From NCBI GenBank assembly GCA_004298075.1, contig SCRK01000027.1, positions 1-5,319 of the forward strand: 5,319 nt of DNA. The letters are read 5' to 3'. This DNA is from a bacterium (GTDB lineage: Bacteria; Omnitrophota; Gorgyraeia; Gygaellales; Profunditerraquicolaceae). Position numbers and translations under genes: made by a program. The notes under the pieces were generated by a model. That model ran no database searches. It worked only from the letters and a program-made list of their open reading frames with translations, and had not been told where the DNA came from. Positions 1 through 5,319 of this stretch are shown one piece after another (position 1 is the first letter of the stretch; every line of letters begins with the position of its first letter).

Positions 1-567
1 AAAATAATCAGCGAGGGTTCAGTGGCCAGCGGCATAAGAAGGATCGAAGGAGCCACTGCCGGTTTTGCGGAGCAGTTCATCAAGGATGAGCAGGAGCAGG
101 CTGTTGAAGAAGCTAAGAAGAGGAGCAAGCTAAAGGAGCTAAAGGATCAAGAGAAGAAACGCAGTTCAGAAGTAAATAATAGCCTGCGGGATGCGGTACC
201 GAGACTTATAAATAACGGAATAAAGATAAACGGTGTTAATGTGGTTTCTTCGCTTGAGATCGATCTGGATATGAATGCTTTGCGGTTCCTGGCGGATCAG
301 ATAAAAAAGGAGCTCAGGCTGGGGGTGATTGTTTTAGGTTCCCAAGATAATGAGCAAAAGAGAGCGAATTTGGTTATCGTCCTTACGCAAGATTTATTGT
401 CCAGGGGCCTGGATGCCGGGGCATTGATCCGTCAGGTTGCTCCGGTTATCGGAGGTTCGGGCGGGGGCAGGCGGGATTTTGCCCAGGCAGGAGGAACCAA
501 GCCGGAAAATTTTATATTGGCATTTGATAAATTAAAAGATATAATTAAAGAACTCAATATAGGGTAG
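1..567 (+). CDS. alaS: Alanine--tRNA ligase, C-terminal part (5' end outside window)
   Basis: AlaS charges tRNA-Ala with alanine in the cytoplasm. Only the last 188 residues are visible, and the frame is open from base 1, so the GTG at 22 is internal and not a start. The first residues carry the SEGSVASGIRRIE motif that ends the AlaS editing domain (family form EGSVAAGVRRIEA). A charged Lys/Glu-rich linker, probably helical, follows at about residues 28-65. The C-Ala (DHHA1) domain then runs to the end, with its glycine-rich loop GGSGGGRRDFAQAGG; this domain helps link the aminoacylation and editing sites on the tRNA. Most AlaS proteins read GGGRPD in this loop, so Arg replaces Pro here. The TAG stop lies inside a short heptad repeat. 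The catalytic domain and most of the editing domain are off the left edge. Identity is secure; the intactness of the full gene cannot be judged. Confidence 0.96.
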   Translation, partial: KIISEGSVASGIRRIEGATAGFAEQFIKDEQEQAVEEAKKRSKLKELKDQEKKRSSEVNNSLRDAVPRLINNGIKINGVNVVSSLEIDLDMNALRFLADQIKKELRLGVIVLGSQDNEQKRANLVIVLTQDLLSRGLDAGALIRQVAPVIGGSGGGRRDFAQAGGTKPENFILAFDKLKDIIKELNIG

Positions 568-585
568 ATAGCAGTCAGCAGGTAG
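565..585 (-). repeat. Degenerate 7-bp tandem repeat at the alaS stop
   Basis: Read on the minus strand from 585 to 565, this is three head-to-tail heptamers: CTACCTG, CTGACTG, CTATCTA. They fit the loose consensus CTRMCTR. The first unit on the plus strand contains the alaS TAG stop codon. The same kind of unit, including an identical CTATCTA, occurs in opposite orientation in the hisB-hisH gap. The units are too short and degenerate for a statistical claim by eye. The shared period and shared unit make chance less likely. Function is unknown. Confidence 0.5.
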
Positions 586-603
586 AATGCAGGGAAAATC
601 AAA

Positions 604-1839
604 ATGAAGATAATCAAGGCCACAGGTAAACAATTAGAGAAGGTTTATAACCGCTCCTGCGGCCGCAATAAGCGCGTTGAAGAGAAGGTCAGAAGGATCA
701 TGGATGATGTGCGCCTTTTTGGAGATGAGGCCTTGATCAAATATACGCGCAAGTTTGACCAGGTTAAACTTAGCCTGCGCCAGCTCAAGGTTTCGGAGAA
801 CGAGATAAGCGGCGCCTACCAGAACATCAGCCCGAATTTTGTCGCTTCCCTGAAGGTGGTCATTGAAAATGTAAACCGTTTTTACCGTAAGCAGCTGCGC
901 AGGTCCTGGAGAATTAAAGGGCCCGAAGGGATAGTGCTGGGAGAGAATTATACGCCTTTGGAAAAAGTTGGAGTTTATATCCCGGCCGGAACAGCGCCCC
1001 TGGTTTCTACCGTTTATATGACGGTCTTGCCGGCAAAGCTGGCGGGGGTGAAAAAAATAGTTTTGATCAGTCCGCCGGACAAAAACGGGAATATCAATCC
1101 GCACATCCTGGTAATGGCTGACCTTTTAAAAGTTGATGAGTTTTACCGCGTAGGCGGAGCGCAAGGGGTAGCCGCCCTGGCTTACGGGACCAAAACCATC
1201 CCGCGGGTAGATAAGATCGTCGGCCCGGGAAATATTTATGTCAGTGAGGCCAAGCGCCAGGCATTCGGCATGGTGGATATCGATATGATCGCCGGCCCAA
1301 CGGAGCTGGTGATCATTGCCAACCGTTTCAGCGATCCGAAGTATGTCATCGCGGACTTGCGCGCCCAGGCCGAACATGTCAAAGGTTTGGCGATACTGAT
1401 CACAAATTCCAAAAGCCTGGCTAAAGAGGTCAAATCCCAGCTGGACGGCAATAACGGTTATATTATCCTGGCTAAGAATTTAAAGCAGGCCTGCGAGATA
1501 TCTAACAGGATAGCTCCAGAGCATTTGGAAATATTGGTCCAGAACCCGGGAAGGCTGGTGAGATCCGTGAAAAATGCCGGGGCGGTATTCCTGGGGCCGT
1601 ACAGCCCGGCGGCAGTGGGTGATTATGTTGCCGGCCCAAGCCATGTCCTGCCGACAGCCGGAACAGCCAGGTTCTTCTCCGGATTATCGGTATGCGATTT
1701 TATCAAAAGTACCCACATTATCAGCTATTCCAAAAAAGCGCTGGAGAAGATGCGCGAGCCGCTGGAGAAGATCGCCGGCATCGAAGGCCTGCAGAAACAC
1801 GTGGATTCGGTAAAGGCGAGGTTCGAAGGAGAAAAATGA
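604..1839 (+). CDS. hisD: Histidinol dehydrogenase
   Basis: HisD performs the last two steps of histidine synthesis, oxidising L-histidinol through histidinal to L-histidine with two NAD+ and a zinc ion, in the cytoplasm. The 411-residue protein is complete and slightly shorter than the usual 425-440. Visible motifs, in order, are VGGAQGVAALAYGT (183-196), VGPGN (206-210), the zinc ligands Gln255 and His258 in RAQAEHV, the catalytic pair Glu306-His307 in APEHLEI, Asp340 in VGDYVAGPSHVLPT, and the final zinc-ligand His399 in GLQKHVDSV. All residues matching the Escherichia coli catalytic and zinc set are therefore present. The ATG at 604 is preceded by a weak AGGGA at 591-595, and no better upstream start exists in the 36-base gap after alaS. 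The last four bases overlap hisB as ATGA, suggesting coupled translation. No hisC follows, unlike many his operons. Confidence 0.97.
   Translation: MKIIKATGKQLEKVYNRSCGRNKRVEEKVRRIMDDVRLFGDEALIKYTRKFDQVKLSLRQLKVSENEISGAYQNISPNFVASLKVVIENVNRFYRKQLRRSWRIKGPEGIVLGENYTPLEKVGVYIPAGTAPLVSTVYMTVLPAKLAGVKKIVLISPPDKNGNINPHILVMADLLKVDEFYRVGGAQGVAALAYGTKTIPRVDKIVGPGNIYVSEAKRQAFGMVDIDMIAGPTELVIIANRFSDPKYVIADLRAQAEHVKGLAILITNSKSLAKEVKSQLDGNNGYIILAKNLKQACEISNRIAPEHLEILVQNPGRLVRSVKNAGAVFLGPYSPAAVGDYVAGPSHVLPTAGTARFFSGLSVCDFIKSTHIISYSKKALEKMREPLEKIAGIEGLQKHVDSVKARFEGEK
1826..1831 (+). promoter_or_regulatory. Shine-Dalgarno site of hisB
   Basis: AAGGAG lies inside the 3' end of hisD, four bases before the ATG at 1836. 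It decides the hisB start. The reading frame is open upstream to another ATG at 1692, but that would add 48 residues unlike any HisB, encoded over hisD, with no ribosome binding site seen. Confidence 0.75.
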
Positions 1840-2447
1840 AAAAAAGAATCGCGGAAGTTAAAAGAAAAACCAAAGAAACGGATATTACGGTTAAATTGCT
1901 TATTGAAGGCCAGGGGAAGAGCCGGATTGACACCGGGATAGGCATATTGGACCATATGCTTGAGCTGTTTAGTTTTCATGGTTTATTTGATTTAGTTATC
2001 CGGGCCAAAGGCGATCTCAAAGTAGATATCCATCACACTAATGAGGATATCGGCATTGTTTTGGGAGATGCTTTTAAGAAAGCTTTGGGGGATAAAAAGG
2101 GTATTAAAAGGTTTGGTTCCATTTCCGTCCCCATGGAAGATGTGGTGGCAAATGTTGTAGTGGATATAAGCGGGAGAGGTTTTTTTAGCGGGATAAAAGG
2201 CAGCCTGCCGAAGGCATTGAAAAATATAGATGAAGGGTATTCTTTTGAATATGCCAATCATTTTTTTGAGGCGCTTGCCAAAAGACTGGGGATGAATTTA
2301 GATATTCATCTCTCGAGCTTTGCGAATACCGACCTTCATACTAACTTAGAGCCTATTTTTAAAGGTTTGGGCATTGCTCTGGATCAGGCAACGCAGATAG
2401 ATCCTCGTCGCAAGGGAGTTCCTTCGACAAAAGGAGTTATCGACTAG
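1836..2447 (+). CDS. hisB: Imidazoleglycerol-phosphate dehydratase, with altered metal motif
   Basis: This enzyme dehydrates imidazole glycerol phosphate to imidazole acetol phosphate, using two manganese ions held by histidines and glutamates. The protein has 203 residues, near the usual 195-200, and is monofunctional: no HAD phosphatase domain is fused to it. Visible family motifs are GILDHMLELFSFHGLFDL (His40, His48), IHHTNEDIGIVLG (His66, His67, Glu70), VPMEDVVA (98-105), the Glu-x3-His pair ending at His142 before FF, FKGLGIALDQA (175-185) and the C-terminal PSTKG (196-200). Two deviations stand out. DDHH has become DIHH at 64-67, and the second metal motif, normally HHxxE shortly before FKA, reads LHTNLE at 167-172. 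One of its two histidines is therefore missing or displaced. The remaining fold signature is strong, so the family call is firm, but activity of this copy is less certain. The start overlaps hisD by four bases. Confidence 0.94.
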   Translation: MKKRIAEVKRKTKETDITVKLLIEGQGKSRIDTGIGILDHMLELFSFHGLFDLVIRAKGDLKVDIHHTNEDIGIVLGDAFKKALGDKKGIKRFGSISVPMEDVVANVVVDISGRGFFSGIKGSLPKALKNIDEGYSFEYANHFFEALAKRLGMNLDIHLSSFANTDLHTNLEPIFKGLGIALDQATQIDPRRKGVPSTKGVID

Positions 2448-2455
2448 TGCTTACC

Positions 2456-2480
2456 CTGACTACTATCTACTAACTGCTGA
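2456..2480 (+). repeat. Degenerate 7-bp tandem repeat in the hisB-hisH gap
   Basis: About three and a half head-to-tail heptamers fill most of this 36-base gap: CTGACTA (2456-2462), CTATCTA (2463-2469), CTAACTG (2470-2476) and a partial CTGA. They share the loose consensus CTRMCTR with the repeat at 565-585, which lies in the opposite orientation. The array ends three bases before the hisH ATG and occupies the place where a Shine-Dalgarno site would normally sit. No strong hairpin is evident. The role, if any, is unknown. Confidence 0.55.
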
Positions 2481-2483
2481 ATT

Positions 2484-3095
2484 ATGATAGCGATCATCGA
2501 CTATGGGATGGGCAATATTCATAGCGTCGCCAAGGCCCTGGAGCTTTCAGGTGCTGCGATAAGCGTAACTAATAAAAAAAACGATATAGCCGCCTGCGAT
2601 AAGATCGTGCTGCCCGGGGTAGGGGCTTTTGATGACGCGGTGGCAGAATTGGAAAAGCTGGGCCTTGATCTGTTGATCAAAGAGCAGGTCAGGAATAAAA
2701 AGCCCTTTCTGGGGATCTGCTTAGGGCTGCAGTTGTTGCTTGGAACCAGCCAGGAGGCTAAGGAGAAGAAAGGGCTGGGTATCCTGGAAGGGAAGGTCGT
2801 TAAATTCAAAACCCAAAGCGGACAAAAGGTCCCGCACATGGGATGGAATAACCTTAAGGTTGTTTCCGATGACTGCCCTTTATTAAAAGGGGTAGTTTCC
2901 GGCTCTCAGGTTTATTTTTGCCACTCGTATTATCCTGATCCGGATAATAAATCCGTTATCGCGGCAATTACTGATTACGGTGTGGAATTCCCCTGTGTTC
3001 TATGGAAGGATAATGTTTACGGGGTGCAGTTCCATCCGGAGAAAAGCCAGGCCGTCGGCTTAAAAATGTTAGAGAATTTCGTTAATTTATGCTGA
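2484..3095 (+). CDS. hisH: Imidazole glycerol phosphate synthase, glutaminase subunit
   Basis: HisH hydrolyses glutamine and passes ammonia to HisF, its partner in IGP synthase. It is a class I (triad-type) glutamine amidotransferase of 203 residues, the usual length. The catalytic triad is visible: Cys79 in GICLGLQLL, His184 and Glu186 in VQFHPEKSQ. The conserved PGVGAF strand next to the active site is at 44-49, and the N-terminal IIDYGMGN signature (4-11) supports the ATG at 2484. YFCHSYY near residue 150 is close to the family's YFVHSYY. Lys187, directly after the triad Glu, matches a conserved residue at the HisF interface. No Shine-Dalgarno site is visible; the preceding bases are heptad repeat. 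The end overlaps hisA by seven bases (ATGCTGA). HisF, encoded two genes downstream, is the expected partner. Confidence 0.97.
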   Translation: MIAIIDYGMGNIHSVAKALELSGAAISVTNKKNDIAACDKIVLPGVGAFDDAVAELEKLGLDLLIKEQVRNKKPFLGICLGLQLLLGTSQEAKEKKGLGILEGKVVKFKTQSGQKVPHMGWNNLKVVSDDCPLLKGVVSGSQVYFCHSYYPDPDNKSVIAAITDYGVEFPCVLWKDNVYGVQFHPEKSQAVGLKMLENFVNLC

Positions 3096-3808
3096 TCATA
3101 CCGGCGATAGATTTAAGGGGCGGCAAGGTAGTCAGGCTTTTCCAGGGAAAATTTAACCGGGAGAAGGTCTATTCCAGCGACCCGGTAAAGGCAGCCAAGC
3201 ATTGGGCCAGGCAGGGAGCAAAATTTTTACACATAGTTGATTTAGACGGCGCGTTGAACGGCACTCCCAAGAATTTGAAGGCGGTAAAATGGATCGCTGC
3301 TAAGGTCGGCATACCGTTTGAATTCGGGGGAGGAGTAAGAAGCCTTGAGATGATCTCGAAGCTTCTTGCCCTGGGAGCGCAAAGGGTTATCCTGGGGACA
3401 AAAGCGGCAAGTGACGCGGCTTTCCTCAAAAAAGCAAAGAAGAAGTTTGGAGAAAAGATCATTGTCAGTATTGACGCCAAAGACGGCAAAGTTTTGACCC
3501 GGGGGTGGAACCAGCAAGGATCTAAAACAGCGCTGGATTTTGCCGCGGAGATAAAAAAAACAGGTTTTAAGCAGTTGATTTATACGGATATTTCCAAGGA
3601 TGGCACTTTAAGCGGCCCGAATATTAAAGGGATCAGGGAGCTGCTTAGAGAAACAGGATTGAATATTATTGCCTCCGGTGGAGTATCTGATTTAGAGGAC
3701 CTGATGAAATTGAAGAAGCTGGAAAGAAAAGGGGTTATCGCGGTTATAGTGGGAAAAGCCTTGTACGAAGGGAGATTTACCCTTGCCGAGGCTATGAAAT
3801 TGGCATAA
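3089..3808 (+). CDS. hisA: Phosphoribosylformimino-AICAR-phosphate isomerase (ProFAR isomerase)
   Basis: HisA converts ProFAR to PRFAR by an Amadori rearrangement, immediately before the HisHF step. It is a (beta-alpha)8 barrel of 239 residues, the usual length. The catalytic aspartates Asp8 (PAIDLRGGKVVRL) and Asp129 (SIDAKDGKVLTRGW) mark equivalent positions in the two half-barrels. Phosphate-binding glycine loops are visible at FGGGVRS (79-85) and IASGGVSDLEDL (194-205), and YTDISKDGTLSGPN (165-178) is also family-typical. KVLTRGW favours HisA over the bifunctional PriA, though PriA cannot be excluded by motif alone; no trp genes are in view. The ATG lies within the last codons of hisH, with no clear ribosome binding site, so translation is probably coupled to hisH. 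It is homologous to HisF, separated from it here by a lipoprotein gene. Confidence 0.96.
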   Translation: MLIIPAIDLRGGKVVRLFQGKFNREKVYSSDPVKAAKHWARQGAKFLHIVDLDGALNGTPKNLKAVKWIAAKVGIPFEFGGGVRSLEMISKLLALGAQRVILGTKAASDAAFLKKAKKKFGEKIIVSIDAKDGKVLTRGWNQQGSKTALDFAAEIKKTGFKQLIYTDISKDGTLSGPNIKGIRELLRETGLNIIASGGVSDLEDLMKLKKLERKGVIAVIVGKALYEGRFTLAEAMKLA

Positions 3809-3810
3809 AA

Positions 3811-3817
3811 AAGGAGG
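3811..3817 (+). promoter_or_regulatory. Strong Shine-Dalgarno site of the lipoprotein gene
   Basis: AAGGAGG is a near-perfect anti-16S match and the strongest ribosome binding site in the window. It sits four bases before the ATG at 3822. The in-frame GTG at 3819 is only one base away, so ATG 3822 is the preferred start. It sits in the 13-base gap after the hisA stop. Confidence 0.8.
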
Positions 3818-3821
3818 AGTG

Positions 3822-4256
3822 ATGGCAAGAAGAGTGTTGTTATCGGTTTTAGCGGTGGTTTTTGTTTTTGCTTTAAGCGGATGCGCTACGACGCGCAAGA
3901 ACAATGAATTGGAGATGCAGGGCTTGAGAAATCAGGTATCCGCTCTTGAGTCGCAGTTGTCTGCTAAAGACGAGGAGATAAATAGCTTGAAGGAATCTTC
4001 GCTTAAATCCAGCGAAATGCCTGCTAAGGCTGAACCGAAATCCGGCGAGGTTAAAGAGCATCCGAAAGCCAAACAGATCCAGACCGCGTTAAAGAATGCC
4101 GGTTATTATCAGGGAGCTGTTGACGGCAAAATGGGCAAAGGCACCCGCGAAGCAATAAAGGCTTTTCAGAAGGCGAATAATATCCCTGCCGATGGTAAAG
4201 TAGGAAAGAAGACCTGGGCTGTTTTAAAGACTTATCTTGAGAAGAAAGAAAAATAG
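3822..4256 (+). CDS. Predicted lipoprotein with coiled coil and peptidoglycan-binding domain
   Basis: The 144-residue product has a lipoprotein signal peptide: basic MARR, a hydrophobic stretch at 5-18, and the lipobox LSGC with Cys21 as the lipidation site. A coiled coil follows at about 30-58, with hydrophobic positions at Leu35, Val39, Leu42, Leu46, Ile53 and Leu56. A Lys/Glu/Pro/Ser-rich tether spans about 60-80. A PG_binding_1-type domain fills about 82-138, with both DGK(M/V)GK repeat motifs (101-106 and 124-129), the TREAIKAFQ helix and a closing KKTWAVL. It probably anchors in the outer membrane and holds the cell wall, perhaps as an oligomer; this is inference from the domains. It has no visible enzymatic residues and no obvious link to histidine synthesis. 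It lies 13 bases after hisA and 15 before hisF, so it is likely co-transcribed with them. I do not recognise a named gene. Confidence 0.9.
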   Translation: MARRVLLSVLAVVFVFALSGCATTRKNNELEMQGLRNQVSALESQLSAKDEEINSLKESSLKSSEMPAKAEPKSGEVKEHPKAKQIQTALKNAGYYQGAVDGKMGKGTREAIKAFQKANNIPADGKVGKKTWAVLKTYLEKKEK

Positions 4257-4271
4257 TTATTAGTTTATTTA

Positions 4272-5027
4272 ATGTTAAGTAAGCGTATTATTCCGTGCCT
4301 GGATATCAAAGAAGGCCGCGTAGTCAAGGGAGTTAAATTCCTGGGCCTGCGTGATGCCGGCGATCCGGTTGAGGTGGCCAGGGCTTATGATGCCCAGGCT
4401 GCCGATGAGCTGGTTTTTTTGGATATTACCGCCAGCTTTGAAAACAGGAAAACCCTTATTTCCCTGGTTGAACGGATCGCCAGGAATATCTTCATGCCTT
4501 TTACGGTGGGCGGCGGGATTGGTGGTATTGAGGATATCCGGAACATCCTGAATGCCGGCGCGGAGAAGGTGTCGTTGAACACCCAGGCGGTAAAATTCCC
4601 GGAGCTGATCAGCGCTTCGGCAAAAAGATTCGGCAGCCAGTGTATTGTGGTGGCTATCGATGCCAAGCGCCAGGGTGATTCCTGGGAGGTCTTTATCAAC
4701 GGCGGCAGGACCCCTACGGGTATTGATGCTTTAGTCTGGGTAGAAAAGGCAGCCAGGCTGGGAGCCGGAGAAATACTTTTGACCAGCATGGATCATGACG
4801 GCACTAAAGATGGCTATGACCTGGAGTTGACCAAGAGCGTAACCCAAAAGGTAAATGTTCCGGTCATTGCTTCAGGAGGGGCGGGAAAACTTGAGGATTT
4901 TTATAATGTTTTCGCGCGGGCTAACGCGGACGCCGCTTTAGCCGCTTCGCTTTTTCACTATCAGGAGTATTCTGTAAAACAGGTCAAGGAGTATTTAAAA
5001 GAGAGAGGGGTAGCTGTAAGATTATGA
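4272..5027 (+). CDS. hisF: Imidazole glycerol phosphate synthase, cyclase subunit
   Basis: HisF uses ammonia delivered from HisH to turn PRFAR into imidazole glycerol phosphate and AICAR; the AICAR re-enters purine synthesis. This (beta-alpha)8 barrel has 251 residues, the usual length. The catalytic aspartates are Asp11 (PCLDIKEGRVVKG) and Asp130 (VVAIDAKRQG). The four residues forming the ammonia gate in the Thermotoga maritima enzyme are all present at the same numbers: Arg5, Glu46, Lys99 and Glu167. Other family motifs are FLDITAS (49-55), FTVGGGI (77-83), LLTSMDHDGTKDGYD (169-183, usually MDRDG) and IASGGAGKLEDF (199-210). The ATG at 4272 gives the conserved MLSKRIIPCLD start, but the 15 bases before it are A/T-only apart from one G, with no Shine-Dalgarno site. 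The end overlaps hisI by four bases (ATGA). Confidence 0.97.
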   Translation: MLSKRIIPCLDIKEGRVVKGVKFLGLRDAGDPVEVARAYDAQAADELVFLDITASFENRKTLISLVERIARNIFMPFTVGGGIGGIEDIRNILNAGAEKVSLNTQAVKFPELISASAKRFGSQCIVVAIDAKRQGDSWEVFINGGRTPTGIDALVWVEKAARLGAGEILLTSMDHDGTKDGYDLELTKSVTQKVNVPVIASGGAGKLEDFYNVFARANADAALAASLFHYQEYSVKQVKEYLKERGVAVRL

Positions 5028-5319
5028 AAAAGATCAAGTTTAGTTTGAAGGATTTGAAGTTTGATAAAAACGGCCTGATACCCGCGATCATCCAGGATTA
5101 TAAGAATAAAGAAGTATTGATGGTCGCTTATATGAACAAAGAGTCATTGCGCAGGACATTGAAGTCAGGCAAGACTTGTTTCTGGTCCCGCTCAAGAAAA
5201 GAATATTGGGTAAAAGGTTTAACCAGCGGGCATTTTCAATTTGTCAAATCTGTTGCCTATGATTGCGACATGGACGCGCTATTGATCCTGGTGCGCCAAA
5301 TAGGGGCAGCTTGCCATAC
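5024..5319 (+). CDS. hisI: Phosphoribosyl-AMP cyclohydrolase, N-terminal part (3' end outside window)
   Basis: HisI hydrolyses the adenine ring of phosphoribosyl-AMP to give ProFAR, the substrate of HisA. Ninety-eight complete codons are visible before the edge. Family motifs include GLIPAIIQD (17-25), VLMVAYMN (31-38), FWSRSRKEYWVKGLTSGH (53-70), DCDMDALL (80-87) and AACH (95-98) at the edge. Asp80, Asp82 and Asp84 match the magnesium-binding aspartates, while Cys81 and Cys97 match zinc-ligand cysteines; the third cysteine of the family would lie just beyond the window. The ATG overlaps the hisF stop as ATGA, so translation is likely coupled; no good ribosome binding site is seen. Whether a HisE (PR-ATP pyrophosphatase) domain is fused downstream cannot be seen. 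Confidence 0.96.
   Translation, partial: MKKIKFSLKDLKFDKNGLIPAIIQDYKNKEVLMVAYMNKESLRRTLKSGKTCFWSRSRKEYWVKGLTSGHFQFVKSVAYDCDMDALLILVRQIGAACH

Noticed and set aside
568..603. Possible terminator or promoter between alaS and hisD
   Set aside because: No stable GC stem followed by a T-run is present, and I could not pick out a convincing -35/-10 pair; the gap is mostly heptad repeat.
1692..1835. In-frame upstream ATG extending hisB by 48 residues
   Set aside because: The extension lies wholly over hisD, has no HisB-like sequence, and the ATG at 1836 has a good AAGGAG site and gives the family's normal length.
2484..2505. Short near-palindrome at the hisH start
   Set aside because: The match is imperfect and lies within codons for the conserved IAIIDYG stretch, so coding constraint explains it.
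3819..3821. GTG as the start of the lipoprotein gene
   Set aside because: It is one base from the Shine-Dalgarno core, too close for initiation; the next codon, ATG at 3822, has workable spacing and gives a normal lipoprotein signal peptide.
4385..4789. Long open frame on the minus strand over hisF
   Set aside because: It lies entirely opposite a strongly conserved gene, shows no recognisable domain, and is explained as a shadow of hisF codon use. Other minus-strand frames in the window are alike.
3089..5027. Similarity between hisA and hisF as a recent duplication
   Set aside because: HisA and HisF are ancient homologous barrels in all lineages; the likeness seen here is only the usual family level.

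Overview
This window is a run of plus-strand genes forming most of a histidine biosynthesis operon: the 3' end of alaS, then hisD, hisB, hisH, hisA, a small lipoprotein gene, hisF and the start of hisI. Both edges cut through genes: alaS lacks its 5' part and hisI lacks its 3' end. There is no gene-free stretch above 40 bases. I saw no tRNA, rRNA, CRISPR array, insertion sequence, riboswitch or convincing terminator.

The organism is a bacterium with a Gram-negative style envelope, inferred from a lipobox lipoprotein carrying a coiled coil and a peptidoglycan-binding domain. Base composition is moderate (by eye, somewhat under 50% GC). Separate, unfused his enzymes, tight gene packing, uneven Shine-Dalgarno use and a short lipoprotein of this type fit a candidate-phylum lineage such as Omnitrophota. 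That assignment is a low-confidence impression; the sequence holds no decisive marker.

Layout: 1-567 encodes the AlaS C-terminal region (end of the editing domain, linker and C-Ala/DHHA1 domain). A 36-base gap leads to hisD (604-1839), which overlaps hisB (1836-2447) by 4 bases. A second 36-base gap, made largely of degenerate 7-base repeats, leads to hisH (2484-3095), which overlaps hisA (3089-3808) by 7 bases. A lipoprotein gene with the strongest ribosome binding site in the window (3822-4256) follows. Then come hisF (4272-5027) and hisI (from 5024, overlapping hisF by 4 bases).

Together the his genes cover these steps: PR-AMP ring opening (HisI), ProFAR isomerisation (HisA), glutamine-dependent formation of IGP and AICAR (HisH-HisF), IGP dehydration (HisB) and oxidation of histidinol to histidine (HisD). 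HisG, HisE, HisC and histidinol-phosphate phosphatase are not in the window; HisE or others could lie just beyond the right edge. The main oddities are a HisB with a disrupted second metal-binding HHxxE motif, a peptidoglycan-binding lipoprotein between hisA and hisF, and matching heptad repeats in opposite orientation in two spacers.
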